Below are positions 21,346 through 33,327 of a stretch of 64,000 nucleotides of DNA, piece by piece. The stretch lies in assembly GCA_032164245.1 (NCBI GenBank), contig JAVMKO010000001.1:167329434-167393433 (forward strand), read 5' to 3'. The stretch comes from Sternotherus odoratus (lineage: Eukaryota; Chordata; Testudines; Kinosternidae). Below the pieces are notes generated by a model. That model was not told where the DNA came from, did not search any database, and worked only from the letters and a program-made list of their open reading frames with translations. Position 1 is the stretch's first letter. Every line of letters begins with the position of its first letter. The position numbers were made by a program, and so were the translations under genes.

Positions 21346-21605
21346 CTCTCCTTATATCTACACAGGAGCAGCCGTGAGTCTCTGAGCCCACATCTACAGA
21401 TTCAAGCTTGTGGGGGCTCTCACTACAGTGCTAAAAATGGTTGTCTAGATGTTGGGGCTCTACAGCCGAGAGAGGGGGACGGGCTTCAAAGCCTGGGCCA
21501 CAACATCTACACAGCTGTAGCACAAGCCCCAGTCTGTCAACCCAGGCTCTGTCACTTGCTGCCATGGGGTGTGTACATGGCTCTGTGGCCTAACACAGCT
21601 GCAAA
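21346..21605. repeat. Old palindromic DNA-element remnant
   Basis: Roughly inverted halves: 'tgagcccacatctacagatt' with 'ttgtctagatgttggggctc' at the left, and 'ggccacaacatctacacagc' with 'cagtctgtcaacccaggctc' at the right. They resemble old sauropsid palindromic elements with 'gtctacac' motifs. The ends are not defined. Confidence 0.4.
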
Positions 21606-22125
21606 GACACAGGGACTCGGGGAAGATGACTCTAACTTCCTGCAGATCCCACAAGAATTGTGTTTTTTTGAGGGTGGGATCCGTTGCCTTTTCTGAAAGG
21701 ACAGCCAGTTCCCTACCCCACATCAGAACAATCTGGGGAATCTCCATAAGGGAACCTTACTGAGAATTCCCTTCCTGACCCTTGTATAGAAACTGGTCTT
21801 TTGTAGGCCATTTGCCCGCAGGACTCCTGCTAAACCTTTCTGCTCAAAAATTCTTGAGTTACTTCCAATCTGCTAGGTAAGTTTAAAGCTTAATTATACA
21901 CAAGTCAAGTCTAAATTAGAGCTATTCCTAGATAACTGTGCTAAGGAACTATGAAGCGCTGTGTGTACGGCATTCAGGAGCGCAAGAGTGGAACTCTCAG
22001 AAAGGGGGCCAAAGTCTTTGAATTCATCACTGGGGGGCATTCAAATGTCCATCAATATCATTGTTTTCAAAATCCCAGAAAGAAATCCCCCTCTACCGTG
22101 ACTGCCCTTTGGGTACTGATCATTA
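21606..22125. other. No recognisable feature
   Basis: Unclassified sequence. Confidence 0.4.
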
Positions 22126-22262
22126 GACCACACTGCCCTGTATGTAAGGGCTGCTATATTGACTCTGGCCACTTGACCACACTGCCCTGTACTTGAGGGT
22201 TACTATATTGACTGACCATTAGGTCAGGAAGCCCAGAACCCAAGGGCCACTGCTTTGACCCT
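22126..22262. repeat. Short degenerate tandem repeat, about 49-bp unit
   Basis: The block 'gaccacactgccctgta' occurs at 22126 and 22175, each followed by 'aagggctgctatattgact' or 'gagggttactatattgact'. A third, weaker unit follows ('gaccattaggtcaggaagcc'). Confidence 0.6.
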
Positions 22263-22382
22263 GACCCTTGGACCTGATTGTGGTGAGACCCAAGACAGTC
22301 GTGTAGACAGTAACTGTGGTGTCTGCATACCCACTATCCAGCCTGACAGGAAACGGGGTGTACATACACTGCCATAATCAAC
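22263..22382. other. No recognisable feature
   Basis: Short unclassified segment. Confidence 0.35.
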
Positions 22383-22384
22383 TG

Positions 22385-22918
22385 CAGGTTGAACCTCTCT
22401 AATCCAGCACTCGCTGGTCTGGCAACATCCATGGTTCAGCATAGGCACCAACTCCATGGCTGGAGCACTCACAGGGGAAAATTAGTGGGTGTGAGCATCC
22501 ACCAGCACCAAGCTCTCCCCTCTGTCATCCTCCCCCTGTGCCTCTTGCATGCCAACGGCCCCACGTTTACCAACTTCTCCTCCTCCCTCCTAGCATATCC
22601 AGAGTGCTGCAAATAGCTGATTTGCCGCATTCAAGCTCCAGGAAGGAGGGGGAGAACCTGGGGCCGGCGGCTGGGACATGGGGCCGGCATCGGAACCCCT
22701 GGACGGAGGCCAGCGGCAGGGCTCCTGGGTGGTGGCAGGGCCCCCAGGCGGGGAGGCCATGATGGGTGCAAAGCCTGGGGGTGCTGTAGCACCCCACACC
22801 CCTACTTCCTGTGCCTATGGAGACCCGCTAACACTCTGCATTGACCCATGGGTCGGCAAATTCTCTGGTTCGGCACTGCTCAGGTCATGAGGGTGCCAGA
22901 CTGGAGAGGTTCGGCCTG
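22385..22918. mobile_element. Tigger-type DNA element with nested insertion
   Basis: The left end caggttgaacctctctaatc is mirrored by the right end, 'gactggagaggttcggcctg'. The internal 'ctggtctggcaac' and 'ggcaaattctctggttcggc' segments fit Tigger-type ends. The expected TA duplication is not preserved. The central 380 bp (22440-22819) is a different, GC-rich element. Confidence 0.6.
22440..22819. mobile_element. GC-rich MITE nested in Tigger-type element
   Basis: Begins cataggcaccaactccatgg and ends 'cttcctgtgcctatg', giving short inverted ends (cataggca/tgcctatg). The left part has an inverted 'ggctggagcactcac' / 'gggtgtgagcatccaccag' pair. Composition and layout match a common turtle GC-rich MITE. 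No clear TSD was found. Confidence 0.5.
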
Positions 22919-23127
22919 CATATCATTTTGTCCAAACAACTGCCAGTGGTTAAAATAGACTGAAACAGGAGTGGGAGGTTTCTTTGCGCTGGTCAAACTG
23001 GAGAAAGCAGTGGGAGAGCACGGCTCACCCAACCCGGAGAGAAGACGGGGAGTGCTTCCTTCTTTTTTTAAGCTGTACATCACTCCTGCTTTGCCTTACT
23101 TTACCCTCTGGCAATTGCTCAGACTTC
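22919..23127. other. No recognisable feature
   Basis: Short unclassified segment. Confidence 0.35.
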
Positions 23128-23245
23128 CTCATGTAGGGCCTTCCTGTGACCCAGTCGGATTTTCAGAAGATGGGTGCTCAGCACTTCTGAAAATCAGGCT
23201 CTTTCTCTGGGCACTCAGTCACTTCTGAAAATTGAAGCCTGGGCT
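23128..23245. repeat. Old palindromic repeat (ttttcagaag-type)
   Basis: Inverted units 'gattttcagaagatgggtgc' and 'gcacttctgaaaatcaggct', followed by a further 'cacttctgaaaattgaagcc'. This is an old sauropsid palindromic repeat, also reflected at 35285-35430. Confidence 0.5.
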
Positions 23246-24805
23246 TAGAAAGAGAAGATTGATCTAGACTTTGGAGGGACCAGAGATATGGTATATGACT
23301 GCTTTTTTGAAAAAATGTCTACTATACTGTGCCAGTGCGTGCACACACACAATTTTGGCTGAAATTTAAACAATAAGAAAACCCCACACCAACCTGACAC
23401 AGTCACCCTGCGTGGAAAATTTCAGCCCTAATGATTAAAGTTTGGGGAAACTTAACCATTAAAAACAGGGTCTTATAATGGAAAGTGTTGAGCAACTTTC
23501 AATAGGTGGTACTAGCAGATTCAGCTATAATATAGCGAGCGAGACACCACCACTTCATATGTATTCTGATAAGACAATTTTAACAGAGAAACTTCCTGAA
23601 ACCATGCTGATAGAAGTAGCCCTGAACTGAGAAAGACAACAGGTCAAGAAAAAACCAGTTACTATGGCAACACTGCTTGGGCAAAAGAAGAAACCCCTGG
23701 TTAAAAGGGTACGGTCAGTGGTGTAACAGACTGGCCCCACCAACACAGTGACAGCTCAAGTGACTAAGTGTACTACTACAACAAAATACAGTCATTTGGC
23801 CAAATGACTAATACCTTCAGTCATCTTCTCAAGTGACCATTTCACTTAACCAAATGCCTAAAACTCCCAGACATTTGGGAATCTGATTGAAAACTAAGTG
23901 AGGGCATTTGAGTTCAGGCTGAAAATTGCATTGAGAGGGTGATATTGACCCCTACCCATGTGCACAGGGCCAACAAAAGACTACGCACTTGTTTAAATGG
24001 AATTCAAAGGATTATGCAGGCCCTCTGCACCGGAGCAAGTGTGCTCCTCAGTTAAACAACCAGAAAAATATCCATGTTATGCGTCATTGCATGTCAGCGA
24101 CGAGAGAGTATCAAACAGCCACTAACTGCAAGTGTTCTGGGGTTTTGTGTCTCATGCACTTTACTTGGTGAGGTTTGAGTAACACTGGTTGTTAATGATT
24201 AAGTTACATGACAGTATTTGCTAGGATTTTCCTCCCTGGGTGGATGATCCAAAGCAGTAGCTCTTTATCGAGATCACTCAGTAACATGGGTACAATATTT
24301 TAGGACACAGCCCATTTCAAGTTTCTTAGGCAAAGCTAAATCATACACACACAAAAAGCCAAAAAAGTCCATCAAAGCTTCAGAGAGATTGGCAACAAGA
24401 TCTATCAAAGATAAACAAATTCATATAAAATCAAACAGGATTAAAACAGATTGATATTCTGCTGTTAAATGGCCAGAAGAAAGGTTCCTGAGCCATTCTG
24501 CAGATGCACTCTCTCTCAAGGGATATGTACGCTGTCTGTACAATATTTCCAATCTACCAGCCAGAAATCAAACCCAGTTTCCCCCATGGAAGTGAACTGC
24601 ATTATAATTAAGCCTCCTCAAGATGTATGACAGTAGAAAATGATGGAGAAGCCAACACTAACATTAACATGAGGAATAAAGGAACACAAGTGAGACAGTT
24701 TATATGGTAGAATGAAGAGCAATCACTATTTTTTATTACATGGCTCCCATCACTGAGCATCTCCCAAACAAAATGAATTTTCCTAACACCCATGAAACAT
24801 AGGAA
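23246..24805. other. No recognisable feature
   Basis: Unclassified AT-rich sequence with a short (ca)n run at 23341-23350. Confidence 0.4.
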
Positions 24806-24925
24806 TATATTATGACCCACATTTTCCAGAGGGGAAATTTAGGCTCAGAGAGATTAAGTCACTTGCCCAGTCTATGGCAGAGCCAGAAACTGAATCGAAG
24901 GTTTCCACATATCCCTGTTCTTCAC
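24806..24925 (-). repeat. MIR-like SINE fragment, antisense
   Basis: The order 'cacattttccagaggggaaa', 'aggctcagagagattaagtc', 'acttgcccag', 'ggcagagccagaaactgaat' matches the complement of the MIR core and 3' region. Confidence 0.65.
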
Positions 24926-27844
24926 CTTAACAAAAAAAGCCAGCTTTTTGAAAAACACACCCAGCATCAATAGAAAGGTATATGATATAAATAGAGTTGC
25001 TGGCATGCAGTCTGCAGTATTATATGGCCTTATGCAACCAGAGACTGGGTTGGTGTTTAGTTTTTTTTTGGGGGGGGGGGAGTTAAGCTTACTCCAATGC
25101 TATTTCAAAAAAAGTTATTCAAGACCTTGCTTTCCCATATCCTCAAGAGTGCCTTGTGTAAGGATAAACCATTGATTTTTGCTCTCAGGCAGACAGCTAC
25201 AGTCATAAACATGCATTAAGCATAATTTCCCCAGGATTCATATCATTTGTTCTCCAGGGTTTCTTCTTTATGGAAATTGAATTGTGAACAATTTTTTTGT
25301 AATCTTTGCTATTAAGATTATAGATATTGAGATCCATTATGACATGTGCAGGGCTCAACATCTTATTTCTCCAGACTTCCCCAAAGAAGTACTTTTTTGT
25401 AGGTTGAAAAGAAAGCATTTTCTTCCAGCACAAGTCAGCTGCAGTTCTTTCTTCTTTCTGAGCTGACTCTCAGCTAAGTCTCATTAAAAGTTTTGAAAAA
25501 GGACCTATTTTTCCATTACTATATTAGCTCATGTATTGACCAGACTCTTTGCCGGAAATCTAATTCTGATTTTCACTTGAAATCTTCTGAAACACACTTT
25601 TTGTGCAATGTTTCGGTGCTATACCCTAGAACATGGAGTTCAAGAATCTTAAACATAAGTACTGTATGTTGCTGTAAGAGACTTGCTAGACCAATGTGTC
25701 AGAGCACTAGCCTTTAGCCTTTGGAAAATTGTATTCAGCTCATTTTTAGGTGACATGTGAAAATGCATTTATGGGTCATCTTAATGGGTCTCATCTGAGT
25801 CCACTGTGGACACGTGTCCACACAGCTAATGCAACATACTGTTGTCAATATTTGCTCAGAGATAACCTGTAATAGCAGGTCAAGACTAAGATGCATCAAT
25901 AGATCTGTTTATGGAAATTTACCAAAAGTCTGTCCACATTATGTCTTGGTCTTCTAGAACCAGATTCCCCCCATGCCCCACTTTTTTTCCAGCATGAGTA
26001 TTCGATAGCTTGAAATAAACCTACTACTCTCCCTACTTTGTGGCTAGATGCCTTTCCAACGCTTCATTTGAGCAATGATTTCAAACAGTGTGAATGTGAT
26101 GATTGTGTTCACTGTTATCAGTGTATAATTTGTTAATCTCAAATTATTGAGCAACCATATAGTACATTCAGGTATTTTCTCCCTAGTAATTTCAGAGATA
26201 CAATACTGAAAACAGGTTAGCAATTTGCACCTACAAGACCATTAACAGGTACCATAAGAAATTATTAGGCTTTTAGGAGGTATAATATAAACTACTATAG
26301 ATGAGATATTTGTACAGATTATGAACACCTCCCCTCCTCTTTTACCACCTACTCACCATTCTTCTACTACTTTTTGTATGTCTGATTTATAGATCTTTTA
26401 TATGGAACTTTCCCATAAAAACCTACAAAATTTAGTAGATAATATTCTACAAAAAATTGTAGGAATATTACCTGTCCACAGAATCCTTAGAACAGAAATA
26501 TTCTCTTTTTAAGTGTATAGGTTGCTATGCAAATCCTATAGATTTTTGAGTTGTTTATATGAAACCTGCTAGTTTCATCCCTATTACATTCTACAGAGAT
26601 TTCCTTTAAGGGCAAGATGATATTACATAGTATCCATATATAGTATCCATATACTACTACATGGATCCTATCGATCCAAGACGGCATCATAGTGCATATG
26701 CACTGAGGGCAGAGTTAAGATTGGGGTTTAAGGATGCACATATAATCTGCATCTTGTGACATGAGGGCAAACTACTGCATCCATGCAGATTCCCACTGCG
26801 GCTCTGCACCAGCCTATACACATGCAACAAACTGCAGGATCAGGGCTTGTCTGGCACTTGTAAGAGGAGTGGCTACTTGAGTTCTTAATATTTCAACCTT
26901 AATATTTCAACCTTAATATATCTAGTCTTATATAATGTAGAAAAAGAACTACTTTGTTATTCCATTCAAGACTCTTAAATTTTCAGTCCACAGCAAGGAG
27001 GGGTCAGGCTCTGTGGGTTGCTGTTGTGGTTAATGCCACCATCTACAATCAATGGGAAAATGTGTTCTTGAAAGATCTCATTGAAAAATCCAGGAAGTCC
27101 ACAATGTTTTCAGCTTAAAGAAATATACTGAACCCCCGCACAAATGTGCTTCACGTCACTGACCTCACCTTCAGTCAATGACTTGTATATCGGACCCCGT
27201 ACAATACAATGGGATACATTTGAGTTTTAACAGATGGAATTTAAAAAGAAAAAATTCTCACAAACAGACTATATTAAAAGTCTGTTTTCTAAGAGTTGGT
27301 AGCAAGACCCCAACTTTCTGCCTTGTAAGTTTCAACAATGAAAACTGTCTGACACAGTGTGAAAAAACCTGCAGTTCCTTTTTCCAATTTGGGATGTTCT
27401 GCTGTGTCAGAGAGGAAAGTCAAACTTAGAATATCTGACCTAGCTATATACTGATTGTCTGCTCTACACCCAGACCACCTACAACCCAGTCCCTTATGCT
27501 ATCCCAGAAACCAGCATATTCCTTGGATCCACAGAGAATTCTGCAGAGAGCCATCCAGGCTTTGCATATGGTGCACTTGGTGTTCCATCACACCCAGCAA
27601 CACAGCCTCACTGGAGTCCTACTACCAGGGCTTCCCCTGGCTACAGCTACCCATGGACACTCCAATAGAGAGGAGCTTCATAGAAAAGGAGGTTGTATTT
27701 TTTTAGTAATCTCCATAGAGCTGATGAATTTGGAGGTGGAGCAAGACAACTTAAGTCCTCCTAGTTCTACCCAATCCCTGACCGATCAATACTACATCCC
27801 CAGCTTTCTTAGCCCATGCTCCTTCTACTGCTCCTTCAACAGCA
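24926..27844. other. Mostly unclassified AT-rich DNA
   Basis: Contains a T/G homopolymer junction at 25061-25081. Several short frames (for example 27455-27855) show no domain. No repeat family was recognised. Confidence 0.4.
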
Positions 27845-28282
27845 TAGAATCATAAGACTGGAAGGGATCTCGAGAGGGCATCTCATCCAGTCTCCTGCAC
27901 TCCTGGCAGGACTAAGTATTATCTAAACCACCTCCGGCAGGTGTTTGTCCAACCTGCTCTTAAAAATCTCCAACAATGGAGATTTCACAACCTCCCTAGG
28001 CAATTTATTCCAGGGCTTAACCACCCTGACAGTTAGGAAGTTTTTCCTTATATCCACCTTAAACCATCCTTGCTGCAATTTAAGCCCATTGCTTCTTGTC
28101 CTATCCTCAGACATTAGAGAGAAAAATTGTTCTCCTTTCTCCTTGTAACAACCTTTTATGTACTTAAGCTGTTTATCATGTCCCCTCTCAGTATTCTCTT
28201 CTCCAGACTAAACAAATCTATTTTCCCCCCAATTTTCCTTCCAGGTCATGTTTTCTAGACCTTTAATCATTTTTGCTGCTCT

Positions 28283-29300
28283 TCAGGAAAGATGTGGACA
28301 AACTGGAGAAAGTCCAGAGAAATGTGGCACCCAGAACTGGACACCATACTCCAGTTGAGGCCTAACCAGCGCAGAGTAGAGTGGAAGGATTACTTCTTGT
28401 ATCCTGCTTACAACACTCCTGCTAATACATCCCAAAATTATATTTGTTTTTGCAATAGTTACACCGTTTACTCCCATTTAGATTGTGATTGGCTAGGACC
28501 CCCAGATCGTTTTCTGCAGTGCTCTTTCTTAGGCACTCATTTCCCATTTTGTATTTGTGCAATTGATTATACCTTCCTAAGTGGAGTACTTTACATTTGT
28601 CCATATTGAATTCCAACCTATTTACTTCAGACCGTTTCTCCAGTTTGTCCAGAGGATTTTGAATTTTAATTTCTATCCTCCAAAGCATTTGCCATCCCAC
28701 CCCACTTGGTATCATCCACAAACTTTAAAACTGTATTCTTTAGGCCATTATCTAAAAATCATTGATGAAGATATTGAACAGAATAGAAGTCAGAACTGAT
28801 CCCTTGCAGAACCCACTTGACTGTGAACCACTGACAACTACTTTCTGAGAATGGTTTACTACCCCGTTGTGTACCCACCTGACAACAGCTCCATCTAGGT
28901 TGTATTTCCTACTTTGTTTATGAGAAGATCATGCAAGACAGTATCAAAAGCCTTACTAAAGTCAAAATAGACCACATCTACTGCTTCCCTCCTATCCACA
29001 AGGCTTGCTACCCTGTCAAAGAGAGATACGAGGTTGGTTTGACATGATTTGTTCTTGACAAATTCATATTGACTGTTACTTACCAGCTTATTATCTTCTA
29101 GGTGTTTGTAAATTATTGTTTAATTATTTGCTCCGTTATCTTTCCAGATACTGAAGTTAAACTCACTGGTCTGTAATTTCCTGAGTTGTCCTTATTTCCG
29201 TTTTTATAGCTTGGCACTGTATTGCCCTTTTCTAGTCCTCTGGAAACCAGTTTTCAAAGATAATTGGTAATTTCTCAGATATTTCCTTGGTCAGCTCCTT
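28283..29300 (-). pseudogene. CR1 reverse-transcriptase remnant with both catalytic blocks
   Basis: Reading the minus strand, the block VVYFDFSKAFDTVLHDLL near 28920-28985 is RT motif A with its catalytic Asp. FVDDTKWG near 28700-28725 is motif C, with the DD pair. NRLEFNMDKCKVLHLGR and ENDLGVLANHNLNGSK follow, then LPLYSALVRPQLEYGVQFW near the C-terminal 'thumb' region. These are the standard order and spacing for CR1. Frames change several times between the blocks, so no full protein can be made. A further C-terminal piece, PWNKLPREVVKSPLLEIFK, lies at 27923-28114. Confidence 0.88.
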
Positions 29301-29492
29301 GAATATTCTAGCATGTACTTTATCAGGCCCTGGTGACTCAAAAACACCTAACTTTTCTAAGTAATCTTAGCTTGTTCTGTCCCTATTTTAGCCTCTGATC
29401 CTATGTTATTTTCAATGCATTCAGTATGGTAGATGCCCAATCACTACTAACCTTTCTGGTGAAAACAGAAAGGTCATTTAGCATGTCTGCCA

Positions 29493-29497
<5 letters not shown>

Positions 29498-29536
<39 letters not shown>
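29498..29536. repeat. (CA)n microsatellite
   Basis: About 19 uninterrupted CA units, embedded in the 5' part of the antisense CR1 copy, where it replaces a short stretch of CR1 sequence. Confidence 0.97.
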
Positions 29537-29537
<1 letters not shown>

Positions 29538-29646
29538 TGTAACAGGCCTACCCTGTCCTTGGTCTTCCTCTTGCTTCTAATGTATTTGTAGAATGTTTTC
29601 TTGTTATCCTTTGTGTGTCTATCTAGTTTAATCTCATTTTGTGCCG

Positions 29647-30644
29647 GGCACAGGGCGAGTACAGAGTTTCAGAATGGGGACAATTGTGCTGCAAAGATGT
29701 CTGAGCCCCACCTCACCCAGTGTGGGAAGGGAAAGATCAATGTGCAGAGGATAGCTTCTGTGTGCAGATCTCAGGGACACAATGCAGCCCTATGAGACCA
29801 TCTGAGGAATTATTTCATCTGCACTGTAGGAGGAAAAGTACATCCTATCCAGACTACTTGCACATTCATCCCTAGAAGACTAAGAACATCATTAGAGAAA
29901 GTACAGTACATTGTGAAACAGCTTTTTCCCTAGGGAAGTAAAGAACATTCCCAAACCATACAGTTAACAATAAAACACGGAAGTAATATAGTGCATCTTT
30001 CTCTACAGAATGGCATCATCTTCTGTTTTTTTAGAGCTATGAAAAATAAAGCCACACAGAGCAGAGGTGTTCTATTTCTCCTTTTTGAGGCTTTAAGGAC
30101 TAGGCAGAAAAACATTATTTTCTTAACTTTTTAAGGTGAAATTGGGGCCAACTCTCAACCCCCTCCTTTCGCAGCTGTAGGGGGTTCTATGCTCAGGGGA
30201 AACCATGTGGTTCTGTTGTAACCTGAGGGGATGAAAAGCCAGATCCCAGCAAACCCACCAGAAGTGAAGGTCCTCTGTTTATTATAGAAAGGAAAATAAA
30301 CCTTATAGTCTAGTGAGTGGCAAGGCAAGCTTTCTATCCTGACTAGCTCAAAAGCCTCAGTTCTGACCCAAAGGGATGATCTAAGGGTGACAGGTTAATT
30401 TAGTCTCCAAAACCAACCTAACACACACATCAGTTCATAGCCTCCCTGTTGAGACTGGTAAAGTTACCAGTTAGGACTGTGACGTTTGTCACATGGACAC
30501 CTGTGCAATATACATCGCACCCTGACCACTAACTCAAAAGTATTGCAGGTGATGCAGATAGTGACCCTACTAGTTTTGGTTGCCCAATACTTTCCATTAT
30601 AAGATCGTATTTTCAATTGCTCCTAATTTTAAAAATTCAAACTG
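29647..30644. other. No recognisable feature
   Basis: Unclassified sequence. The part from about 30440 may belong to the old repeat that follows. Confidence 0.4.
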
Positions 30645-31935
30645 TTCAAGTTGCAGTTTAGGGGCCTGTCTCAGGCTGAATCTTTTTGGAAAGTTTCATC
30701 TAAAATAGTTCAGACATTTCTCAGAATGGGGTCGAAGAAAGGTGATTGTTTTGTTCCTTTTAAAGACATTCTTACAACCGTTTTATTGAGATGCTCTAGT
30801 GCGTCCATGCTTTGGAGCAAGAACTTGAAATTTGACAAACAGGTTATCGTAATACCAGGATGTAGATTTTACCATCCCTAAAAAGTGCCCACATTTGGCC
30901 AAGTTATAAGCATTTGCACATACTCACTAGACACTTGTTAGAGATTGGCATCTTAAAAAGATGGCTGAAGAATCCATCTGCACTGAACATACATTACATA
31001 CTCCATCCCACATGCCAAACAGACTGCACATGTGCTCTCTCCCACAGAGCAACTGAGCATGTTCCATTCAGGGGATGGAGGGGCTCAGTAGGATTTTCCT
31101 TGTAATTATTCTTCTTGCCTGACAGGAGCTCCGATGGTGGCAGGCTCAGATACTGAGAGCAGGGAGTCAGTCTTCTCTGTACTTCCAGTGACCCCACACA
31201 TAGATTGGACTGAGGCAGCATGGAGCAGAAGTAGGAACCTGTCTCACTCAAATGCAGAGGGCTAAGAAATGAAGAGGTAGAGGGAAAAGCCACAGTGGAG
31301 GGGAGGGGGGACAGGAGGAAGGGAAGAGTGGGGAGGGGAGGGAGAGAAGGATGTCAGGAGTTTGGCAGAGGTGAGATGGATAGGACTGGGGAGAAGAGGA
31401 GAGGTCGCAGAAGGGTCTGTAACCACTGGAAACACCCTCTTTCAGAACCAGATATGGAACCCAGAAGTTTTAGGTCTCAGCATTCCCTTGCTGTCTAGCA
31501 AACAGCTGAGACACCCACCAGCAGTGTCTCTCTCCATTCCCCTCTAGGGGCAGACCCACACAGAAGTTAGCAGCCATCTGGTGCTACCAATTACTCTTAG
31601 CTCAAGCAGTAGAGGACAGTGATGGGGATATAAAAATCTCCACCCTGCTGATGACCCATGTGGAGAGTCAATATGATTTGTTCTTTTTCAGTTTAAGTTG
31701 TATAAAAAAAAAATCATTTTTAAAGCGTATGTTAAAAGACATGTCCTATTCTGTATGCTGAATGACGTAGGGATCCTGTGGGGGGGAAATAGTATGTAAT
31801 TGTGTATAATGCAGGCGCACAAGGGGCTGAACTGAAGTAAATATGGGCAACCATAAATTTGGCAGTTCCTAAGGTCTGAGTGCTTGACTGTACAACCTTA
31901 GCATTCTTTTAATGTTGTTTTGTGAGACATAATTT
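30645..31935 (+). repeat. Unclassified old long repeat, copy 1
   Basis: Three blocks match, in the same order and orientation, blocks at 57705-59245. Block 1 is at about 30800-30930 ('tgctttggagcaag', 'acttgaaatttg', 'atttggccaagttataagc'). Block 2 is at 31443-31510 ('cagaaccagatatggaaccc', 'gtctagcaaacagctg'). Block 3 is at 31850-31925 ('caaccttagcattcttttaa'). Blocks 1 and 2 start 635 bp apart here and 650 bp apart in the other copy. The sequence between has diverged too far to align by eye. I could not assign a family. Confidence 0.55.
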
Positions 31936-33327
31936 TATATATAGGCTACTGAACAGCTCTCAGAAAATATGACTGAGAGGCAGTTCTTGCTTCTTAGCTC
32001 TCTCCCCTCCTTGAGGATTACATTTCCATTAGCAACTGGCCCCCTTGAAACAAGGCTTTCTCCTGTCCTGTCTCATGGATTTACCATCCGATATTAGGAT
32101 TCTCTGTGGAATGGGTCTCATGCTCACTCAGCAAATCCCTCCATTTTTTCGCAGGGAAGCTGCTGTTGGGTACTCCATCACTCTGACACTTTTTTCAGCC
32201 AGGATAATGATGGAGCAAACAAGCAGAGCAGCTGACTCAGGAGCAAGTCGCAGGATTGCAGTGTGGCTAAGTATCGAAGCAACTGTTTATTTTAAAACAA
32301 ACATCTTGTGAATTATAAACCACCACCTTCCACAACATTAGACATTACAGCAAGACTGAGCTGAAGTTAGTCAAATCCAAAAGAAAGGCTCTTAATGCTC
32401 ATGGAAATACAACAGCAAATTACCCATTAAAGCTTGTACAGAGCAGATGATTAGGAGCTAATCAGTAACTAGAGAACCAAACACATGCTCAGCTATAAGG
32501 AGGCAATGCCAGGCATATCAAAACGGGGATAATGGTAAACAGCAGGGATTATGCAGTATTTGGGAAGGGTTTTTTAAGGACCAGTCATATATTCATCTGT
32601 ATGTCATGAGTCTTTTATCTAACATAGTAAAAAGTTAGTCGTATCTAATAAAGAAGTCTCAGAGTCACCTAATGGCTATGAATCCATGTTTTGTCAATAC
32701 TGTAGACAGTATTCATACTATCACAGGGTAATGTAATACTGTAATGTTTTGAAATGAGATGTTAATCTATATAGGAATTATTATTTTCTCTCAGATTTGT
32801 AATATTTCATATCATGGATATACGCTTGCAATCCTGTCTTACTGAGGGAAATAAAGTCATATTACCATAATCGTCACCAAATAAATTCTACCTCCAGTTT
32901 CTTCCCACTTTCTTATTCCACAAGCCTCTCCCTCATGGTACATGCCAGAAAAGCAGCAGGTTGCTTTCACTTTAGCAAATGTTGGGGTTTGGGGGGAAAA
33001 TATACTAGGTATTTTTTCTTCTCAGCTCTGCAACTGGTATGATTTCTTGTATGCAATTACATATAGTAAATTAACATATTACAAAGGCCTTAATATATTT
33101 TAGGACATTCTTTTGTACTGTTCAATTTCCAATTTCCTTTATTTCTATTCCTTTCCCTGTATTTCTCACTTGCTGCTTGAAGCAACCTAAAATAACCAGA
33201 CACAATAGTCCAAATTCTCTACTGAAATTGTACTGCTGTAACAGAGGAGTTGCCCAGTTTTGTGGAGAAAATGATGATGCAGTGGAACCATAACCCATAG
33301 TGCCCTAGCTATCATGACTTGAAAGGG
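31936..33327. other. No recognisable feature
   Basis: AT-rich sequence. No repeat family recognised. Confidence 0.4.

Larger units (their letters stand above)
27845..29646 (-). mobile_element. CR1-family LINE, 5'-truncated, 1.8 kb, antisense
   Basis: On the minus strand this is a continuous CR1 running from the region just before the RT (about 29646) to the 3' end near 27845. It keeps recognisable RT blocks in order but has many frame breaks. It matches the most abundant turtle CR1 type. A (CA)n tract (29498-29536) sits inside the sequence ahead of the RT. The 3' end on the + strand begins 'agaatcataagactggaagg'. No TSD was seen, as usual for CR1. Confidence 0.92.

Noticed and set aside
27455..27855. 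Overlapping + frames of 83 and 119 codons as a possible exon
   Set aside because: No domain, no convincing splice sites or codon bias, and the frames end at the start of a CR1 element.
29498..29536. Regular repeats as a CRISPR-like or satellite array
   Set aside because: It is a plain CA dinucleotide microsatellite, and the genome is vertebrate.
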